From positions 27,725,235 through 27,789,234 of the forward strand of contig OX375877.1 in NCBI GenBank assembly GCA_947359465.1: 64,000 nt of DNA. The letters run 5' to 3'. A program made the translations under genes and the position numbers. This document shows, piece after piece, positions 57,035 to 64,000 of the stretch. The stretch's first letter is position 1. Every line of letters begins with the position of its first letter. The DNA comes from Metellina segmentata (lineage: Eukaryota; Arthropoda; Arachnida; Araneae; Tetragnathidae). The notes under the pieces were generated by a model that was not told where the DNA came from, did not search any database, and saw nothing but the letters and a program-made list of their open reading frames with translations.

Positions 57035-57734
57035 AACAGATGAATTCCTTGCAGAGTTATGTTTTGAACGAAGCATTCCTATTACAACAACGCAGTTCTT
57101 CAGAAATCGTGTTTACAGTTTTGGAAACATGTCTTTTCATTCTGACAGTACCTAACGAAAACCCTTGTAACTAAAAAAATATTTTGAATACTTGCAAGAT
57201 CCTGGCATCGTTTGAAAGCTAAGGAATTGGAATTTATTTTTAATTAATAAAATTATATAGATATTCTGTTCGATGTTCGTGATTTCTAGGGTAAACATAC
57301 ACCTTAATGGGCTGAAATTGAAGCATCGTCGTCAGTTAGTAATATTAAGCATCACCCGATACCTCCACTGATACGTCGTTTGGGTAAATTTCCGTAGCTA
57401 ACAACTCATAGCCCTATGTCAAGGATTGCGAGAATGGTTCAGAAATCGGAACCACGACAAGGCGTGTAGGTTCACGTATGTCGAGTCCTGTAACTGTCAC
57501 TGAAATAAGACATACATGTCTATACATAAATTCCATATATGCCCTACAAGCGTAAGTCTAAACTAGGCTATGGTAGTACGAATAAATAGAGATAAGGCTC
57601 TATCTATTCCCGGATTTAAAATGGGGTTAATGTAAGGTTGGCCAGAAGAGAGCCCGACATCGGGCTCATCTGAACACAAGCGAGGAAATCTTACCATCCC
57701 ACGGTTGGCAAGTGATGTCCAAAGTGTGGTTTTT
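57035..57734. other. Unclassified DNA with one strong hairpin
   Basis: 57650-57667 is a perfect inverted repeat, GAGCCCGA, CA, TCGGGCTC, in an otherwise moderately AT-rich region. A 65-codon minus-strand ORF crosses it without recognisable motifs. Confidence 0.4.
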
Positions 57735-58003
57735 ACATCCTTTGAAAGGCTGATTAGCAACCTAAGGGTTACGAGATCTAACTCGGTTCAAACAAAGACC
57801 ATCGTGTACAGGGATCGTGCATGTTAAATATCCTTATGTTGTCAAGATTTCCGATTTTGGAGAGTGGGGTACCATCTTGGATATCGATCTCGTCATCTGA
57901 CCATCCTTCACAATTATGTGGTAGTATCTTTGCCTTGGGGATTGATCCCGAACCGTCAACAATGGCCCGTAGTCTTTCTTAAGCGCAACTTTAATTAACT
58001 TAC
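57735..58003 (+). repeat. Diverged SINE copy
   Basis: A B-box-like ACTCGGTTCAAACAAAG (about 57780) is followed in order by GAGAGTGGGGTACCATCTTG, GTCATCTGACCATCCTTCAC and GGGGATTGATCCCGAACCGT, ending GCAACTTTAATTAA. Confidence 0.65.
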
Positions 58004-59072
58004 CCAGTGTAAAACGTTTCAAGTACGAATTCGTTGAGATATCTGCTAGAATTGCTGCCCCAACTACAAAGAAGCACAACGCCAAAGGCATCAATATAGA
58101 ACATCCCTATTTCGGGAAATAATTTCACAACTGTGATGCTACTTGGAAAATCTGCTTTACATTGAAAATGTAGGCAGCAATTTAAGTTATTTAGATTGTG
58201 TGTCAAAGCGATTCGGTTCACTTCTATTACACAGAAATTGTAAGCACTAATTTAAGTAATTTTGATTATGTATCAGTGCCTCTCTTTCTCTCTCGTGCAC
58301 CTGCTTTATACAATAATGTAGTTAGTTATTTAGGTTATTTAGAATATGCATCATAGTTATCGGGCATTCGACAAAATGTTAACGATATAGTACACTAGAA
58401 AATTCTTTTGGGAAAAAATCATTTAAGGTGTATGCCTACCAACAAAATACTTTTTTTAAATATACAAAATTTTATTAAAACATGCATATCATAAATTAAA
58501 ATGGTGTATAAAACTATGAATAATTTAAATGCAATTTCATTGAAACTTTTATTAACTTCTAAAAAATAAAGAATTTTTAGCAACATTTTAATAAAAATTT
58601 TCATTTACACCACACCTTCTACGACAAGTTCTAATAAATATATTTCAATAATTTTTACACAGTATATAACTAACATATTTATCTGTGTTACGAACTATGA
58701 GATTTGCAGTAGTTCTAAAAGTGGTTAAAATATTCCAAACTTTGCATAAAAACTCACTTTTTTCTTTTAAAATTTTATTTTTTCTAAAAATTAGTAATTA
58801 AAAAAAGTAAAAAAAAAAATAGAGAGAGGTTAGAATTAGATTCATAACATAGATACACATGAATAAAACACTGGCAAAATTTCATTTCCAAATCTTAAAA
58901 ACATTTTGAGACATGATAACTATTGCAAACAAAAATAACGGAACGCAGTTTTTCAGAAAACGCATTTAAATATTTTAATACAGCACCAAAAAGGTTGTTT
59001 AAGATTTATTATTAATACTATAACTTTCTTTATAGTTATCGTAAAGACAAAAACAAAGCATTTTTGTAATCG
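58004..59072. other. AT-rich DNA, no feature seen
   Basis: No convincing ORF or repeat. Confidence 0.45.
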
Positions 59073-59082
59073 TAAATGTGTG

Positions 59083-59215
59083 GTCGCAATCTGACCGTGG
59101 TTAAAAATTGCGTGGCGCTGTCCTCGGTTCATTCCCTTAGGGGATTGGTCCCGGACCGTCGTCAATAGCCCATTGTGTTGCTCCAGTACGATGTTAATTA
59201 AAAATTAACATTACA
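59083..59215 (+). repeat. 5'-truncated SINE with 10-bp target duplication
   Basis: 3' part of the SINE (ATCTGACCGTGGTTAAAAAT through GATGTTAATTAAAAATTAAC) flanked by TAAATGTGTG at 59073-59082 and 59216-59225. Confidence 0.85.
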
Positions 59216-59225
59216 TAAATGTGTG

Positions 59226-59842
59226 ACCTATGAAATCAAAAAATTGATTTTAAAAAAAATGTCATAAAAACGAGGATTTTGGGGTATGAACATACCTTTA
59301 AAAGGGGGGGGGGGTCTGGGACTCGAAATTCGAAAATCTTCAGTTTTAAAGTTTTTGTTCTGAAATGTTTTCTGTAGGTATGCATTGCATTTTAAAATTA
59401 TAATAATTATTTAATAATTTCAAAACTTCAAAATTTTATTTATTAAAATTAGAAAATGTCAAAATTTTGACGTTGGGGAAAATTGATATGTCGCAAAATA
59501 TTTTGTAACAAATCACTTCATTTTTGCATTACATAACTTCTAAGAGTTCAAACTATAAATTGTCTTCGGGATTTTTAATTAAAACAATTAGAAAAAATTA
59601 AAAAAATATTTTGTTCAAAACCTTTATAAAACACATAGTATACAAAGTTCGAAAAATTATAAAAAAAAGAAACTAATATATATAGACACACAATTGCTGA
59701 AGAAAAATTAAAGAAATATATTTGAAAAGTAAATGTTAAAAATTTCGCTCATTTATGACAAGTAGTTCTTAAGTTATATCGATTTTTACTAGTGAAATCC
59801 CATTTTACACAGAAGGAGAAAAAGAACGTTTAAAACTATGAA
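59226..59842. other. AT-rich DNA, no feature seen
   Basis: Includes a G-run at about 59304-59314. No ORF of interest. Confidence 0.45.
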
Positions 59843-59856
59843 GGCTCATTGGATTT

Positions 59857-60185
59857 AATAATTGGTAATTTTTTAATTAACGTCGTACTAGAGCAACACA
59901 ACGGGCTATTGACGGCGGTCCGGAATCAGTCCATGAAGTGAAAGATCCGAGGACAACACCTCGTAATTTTGAACCACGGTCAGATGAAGAAGCAACACCT
60001 GAGCTGGCACCCCACTCTCCAAACTTCCACGCCAATCCAACGTGAGGACTTTCGGCCACGACAGATTTAAGGTGCACCAGCCGCCTCTACACCATACGCT
60101 TATAAACATCCATGCCCGGACCCGGATTCGAACCAGGAACCTTCCGATCTAGAGGCTAACACCTTAACCACTCTACCTGTTGGTC
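59857..60185 (-). repeat. Full-length tRNA-derived SINE with perfect 14-bp target duplication
   Basis: Reads on the minus strand from GACCAACAGGTAGAGTGG (A box) through GGTTCGAATCC (B box, plus-strand 60124-60134) to the tail ending ACCAATTATT. Flanked by GGCTCATTGGATTT at 59843-59856 and 60186-60199, an exact 14-bp duplication. It is 329 bp and closely similar to the copy at 54855, so it is a young insertion. SINEs of this type are transcribed by RNA polymerase III and copied by a partner LINE. Confidence 0.95.
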
Positions 60186-60199
60186 GGCTCATTGGATTT

Positions 60200-61024
60200 G
60201 CAGCTGTCATGTTTATAAAAAATTGAATATTTTCGGTTTTACGTATGGTAAAAACAATTTTGAGGTGTCATTTTATTCAGAAAAATCTGTATTATTTTTT
60301 AAGATCATAAAAAAGAATTGAACTTTTTTTCATATTTTGAGTGCATTTCGTGCAATTATGTCACATAGATAATGTAGCTAATAATTTAGGTTATTTAGAT
60401 TATACATCAGTGTTCACCTAATCTAAATTATATGCATTTAGCATAATATAAACGATATAATATTTTAGAAATTTAATTTGGATAAAAACAGTCAAAAAAT
60501 GCAAATTCGATCTGATGGCATGGGTCGACAGTATAATTACTCAAAGAAATTTTTACATATTAAGTAGTATAATTTAGCTACTTATATGTTGTAGCACGAC
60601 TTTGTTTAGGAGGTGAAAATAAAACTAAACATTTATTTACAAGGAGCAAAGTAATTATAAAAAATATTTTACTGAAAAAAGACAACGCGCAACTTATCAC
60701 TTTTTATGCATTCATTTTTGTCGCTACAGATACGATGCACATTTTAACTTCCAGAAGAAAATAACTCGGGAAAAACTGGTATTTAATTACCTTCGGTATT
60801 ATATTCAACCTACTTTGCGTAAATTAAAAATTCACGCCTGTATTATGTGTTACTTTAGTATACTTAGTTGCGCTAAGAATTAAACGTGAAGCCATTAAGC
60901 ACCATTTTATAAATAGGACGTGGTAAAATAATACTTTAAGAGTCAAAGAAAACTCGGCAGTTAAAAAGCTAACTAGTCGTGTATTTTAGCAAAGGAAGGT
61001 CTTTTAAATAACTTATGTTCTGAC
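60200..61024. other. AT-rich DNA, no feature seen
   Basis: No convincing ORF or repeat. Confidence 0.45.
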
Positions 61025-62036
61025 TTATGATATGCTTGCTCTCCACTAAACAGTCGAGGAGTGCTTGGGGGATATTGTCCCATTCCTCTCTCAAAGCAAT
61101 TTTGAGCGCCTGCACAGTTTGGGTTGGGTTATTCCTTTGTGAAACACATTTACAAAGATCATCCCAATCATGTTCAATAGGATTTAAGTCCGGTGAATAC
61201 GCAAGTCATTCCATGCGCTCAATATATTTGCTCTCTAGTGTCTCAGAGACATCAACTGTCCTGTGTGGGCATGCATTGTCACCCATGAACAGTAGGTCTG
61301 GACCCACTGCATCCCGAAATAAACGAACATGGCCCAGGAGAATCTCCGTGCAATACCGCTGCGATGTAAAGGCACCAGCGTCAAAGATGTGTAGATGTTT
61401 TCTGCCATCATGCATAATGCCTACTCACACCATGATCCCTCTGCCATAACGATCAACCTCACGAGCATTCTGTGGTGCGTAACGGGTACCCATCTCTCTC
61501 CAAAGTAGTTGGTGTCCAGAATCCCCTCTTCACGGTGAATCTGGATTCGTCGGAGAACAAAATTCTGTCCACTGTTGATGATTCCAACGAATATGGCCTT
61601 TACACCAGCTTAACTACGTAACTTTTCCCGACGATGGCGTGGTTGTAACGGAACGCACTTACCAGGCTTCCGTGCATACAAGCAAACTTGATTTAATCGC
61701 CGAGAAATTGCTTTGGCAGATACACGAGTGCCGATAGCGGTTGCAAGCTATGAACCAATCTATCCAGGAGTGAGATGTTTGTTCCGTATTGCTGTTAAGG
61801 ATGTAAGTGCACCATCTCTGAGTGTGGTGCTCCTATCACGACCACCAGCATGCTTTATGAAAGCATTTCCACCTTCCGCGGCTATTTATTACCATGAAAT
61901 AACGCTTTTTAACACACATTGCTGCGGCAACTTGGCTGACAATTTGCCCAGCTTCGAGCCGCCCCAACTTCTAGCCCACGGTCAAATTCACTCAAATGAT
62001 GCCTTACGGAAATTCTCCACTTGATACTTGCACCAG
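61025..62036 (-). pseudogene. Tc1-like transposase relic
   Basis: The minus strand contains, in order but in changing frames, an N-terminal piece around 61700 (a KAISRRLNQVCLYARKPGKC-like HTH end), the segment before 61415 (AFTSQRYCTEILLGH), LLFMGDNACPHRTV with the second Asp (Gln before it changed to Gly), and LAYSPDLNPIEHDWDDL with the Glu at DD34E spacing. The family Trp before LAYSP is TGA (TCA at 61206-61208 on the plus strand). The C terminus (REEWDNIPQALLDCLVES) is well kept. TIRs were not identified. Confidence 0.75.
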
Positions 62037-63250
62037 AAGACGGAATTTATCTAAGCGGCTTTCAAAACCTTAAATCGTGATTTTCTGTAGATACTTTACT
62101 GTTTGAAATTTCAATTAATAAACAGCTCGTGTGTGCTGTCTTTTATAGAGATAAGAGACCTTGCTCTTCAGCACCCTCTGCACATACATTTTCTACGATT
62201 GAGCAGCTTTCCGTATGGCAGTTTTGCATAAATCGATTGTTCCTTAGCAATTGTCAAGCATTGTACAATTAAATATGAAAACGGAATCAACAAATCAATA
62301 TTTAGCTCGCGCATAAAGTTCCGAAATATTTATCAAACTTTTTCACCAATGTACTATTTAATTTAGAATAATTTAAAAAAATTCTGTTTTTGCAAATTTT
62401 TTATCAGATTTTCCTACTATTATTTTAAAACAATAAATGGTAATAACTTTGACAGTTATTTAAAGATTGAATGATTTTCTTTTTACATATCTCGTTTGTT
62501 ATACCTTTCTACATTGTACAAGTTTAAATATTTATGCTGATATATTTCAATGCAAATAAGAATAGAAGTTTTTCGAAATCGCAAAAACCATTTGTGAGTA
62601 ATCGATTCTTAAAGGAGGACTTATCATGCAAAACAAAAGTTTAAAATATATTTTTTCAATATAAATGCAAAACATTCAAATGCAGTCTCAAAATCCATCA
62701 GAAGGCGTGGAGATTTTAAGAAAATCAATATTCATTTCATATGAATATGACAAATATCTGTTTAGTCAAAATTAGTGTCTTGCGAAGTTCCTTGATTCAG
62801 TTTAAAGATTTATTCAAAATAAGATGAATATGAAAAATGAGTTTTTACATTTCGTCAACTTAGTTTTGAGGTGTTCTGCTAATAAATAATATAATCGAAG
62901 GTATTATTGAATAAATTGCAATGTGAGTTGTTTACTTAAACCTAGATGGAAAAACAGTGCCAAAAATAAAATCAGTTCTTCATAACTTTTTGATTTTATA
63001 AAACGGTCGTCTTTTGTTACGGATGATGATTATCAAACTGATTATGAAAATATTTTAAAAGCCACCTTAAGTGAACACAAAAGCCCATTGTAAGCCGTAA
63101 ATAAAAAAAATATTAAGTAATATAAGATACCAAAGAAAAGAAAATATTGTATACTTCTAAATTGATAATCACAATTAATATCTGAGCACAAGTTTCTTTG
63201 TTGTTTATATCTGTTGATGGAAGTGTCATAACTCATATTTCATACATAAT
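62037..63250. other. AT-rich DNA, no feature seen
   Basis: May include the 5' end of the Tc1 relic up to about 62330. No further ORF or repeat recognised. Confidence 0.4.
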
Positions 63251-63563
63251 TTAAATTGAATTAGCGTCGCACTGGAGCAACACAACGAGCTATTGGTGTA
63301 GGTCAGGGATCAATCCCGGACGAAGATAGAGAGAGAGAGAGAGAGAGAGAACGACAACACCACATCCTTTTCAAAAACGGTCAGATGACGAGGTCAAAAC
63401 CAGAGCTGGCACTACCACACCGTCACAACGTGTGTACATTTGAGGCTGCAACCGATTTAACGTGCACCAGCTCCCACATACCCGATAGTCTTTGGTTAGA
63501 TCAAGTTTCGAACTCGCAACCTTTCAGTTTCTAATCTAGTACTCTTCCAACAAGGTCACCACG
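63251..63563 (-). repeat. Diverged full-length SINE with internal (GA)n
   Basis: Inverted SINE from ACCAACAAGG-like head through a B-box remnant (GAGTTCGAAACTT on the minus strand) to TTAGCGTCGCACTGGAGCAA at the 3' end. A (GA)n microsatellite of about 22 bp at 63329-63351 has grown inside the body. Confidence 0.7.
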
Positions 63564-63786
63564 AAACTTTTCTTTGAACGAGTTGTGTCTAGAATTAGTG
63601 GAATGTGATATGCACAGTGTGTAATGCATAGTGCCGCAACAAATCATGTTCAATAAACGGGACATAAGGAAAAAAGTTAATTCAAACACAAAATGTATGA
63701 ATAAGTCACTAATTTCATGAATTATTAACCCCTTGGGCACAGATTTATTTGAAAAAATTAGTTCGGATTATCGATTAAACATTACT

Positions 63787-63886
63787 TACTGTTATATTTT
63801 CGTATAAACTTCTGTACACTAATTACTGTTATATTTTCGTATTATCGTTTGCACATTAGTTACTGTTATATTTTCGTATAATTTAG
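63787..63886 (+). repeat. 37-bp tandem repeat
   Basis: TACTGTTATATTTTCGTAT recurs at 63787, 63824 and 63861, exactly 37 bp apart, with diverged spacers of 18 bp. Confidence 0.85.
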
Positions 63887-64000
63887 TTTGATAAGAATGG
63901 CAACAGTATGAGAAAGATCGCACAGCTTCTGATCTCCGCGTTCATTCCAAAAAATGTCTGATAACGCAGCCGTGTAAATATTTCTATGTGTGGAGTCAGA

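Noticed and set aside
61027..61449. 140-codon plus-strand ORF
   Set aside because: It is antisense to the Tc1 transposase relic, whose motifs lie on the minus strand.

Overview
The window is AT-rich eukaryotic DNA from an arthropod. A spider or other chelicerate is my best guess, from the look of the transposon families, but this is inference. Almost everything recognisable is mobile DNA, in layers of different ages. I see one convincing piece of a host gene: a 100-nt internal exon on the minus strand (39745-39844) with clean splice sites. It encodes transmembrane helix 3 of a rhodopsin-class peptide GPCR. If that gene is live, much of the window is its intron space.

Layout. Positions 1-6415 hold a LINE 3' tail, an unclassified TIR element (1099-1657), a decayed P-element/THAP9-type transposase (2356-4190) and a short TIR element (4318-5382) split by an internally deleted mariner (4414-5236). 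Positions 6416-11806 carry a nearly complete non-LTR retrotransposon on the minus strand, with a zinc-knuckle ORF1 and an endonuclease-RT-RNase H ORF2 broken by two in-frame TGA codons and frameshifts. Positions 11807-19862 hold an unrecognised repeat with an ORF, a pair of small gene-like ORFs (12673-13105) and deleted Tc1 and mariner elements. Positions 19863-24041 hold a 43-bp satellite, a roughly 500-bp tandem repeat and a Tc1 transposase. Positions 25141-31842 hold a second copy of the ORF-bearing repeat, a hAT-type MITE with a perfect 8-bp target duplication, a LINE 3' end, two palindrome-rich elements and unrecognised ORFs. Positions 32811-38595 hold a 131-bp triplet repeat, two deleted Tc1 elements, an exon-like ORF and a 120-bp satellite with trimeric higher-order structure. 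Positions 39745-53310 hold the GPCR exon, SINE fragments, a deleted piggyBac, a third copy of one deleted Tc1 family and a hAT element with a MITE inside it. Positions 54361-57034 are a 2.7-kb DNA transposon with perfect 34-bp TIRs, repeated subterminal motifs and a single broken transposase gene of a family I cannot name, with a tRNA-derived SINE inserted in it. The rest holds more SINE copies, a Tc1 relic (61025-62036) and a 37-bp tandem repeat.

Three themes stand out. Many elements are internal-deletion derivatives that keep both ends and would need a transposase in trans. Target duplications and one filled/empty-site comparison show several real insertion events. A small TTAA-flanked element family is built of palindromic monomers, and the same monomer has expanded into a satellite at one locus. 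No rRNA, true tRNA or CRISPR locus is present.
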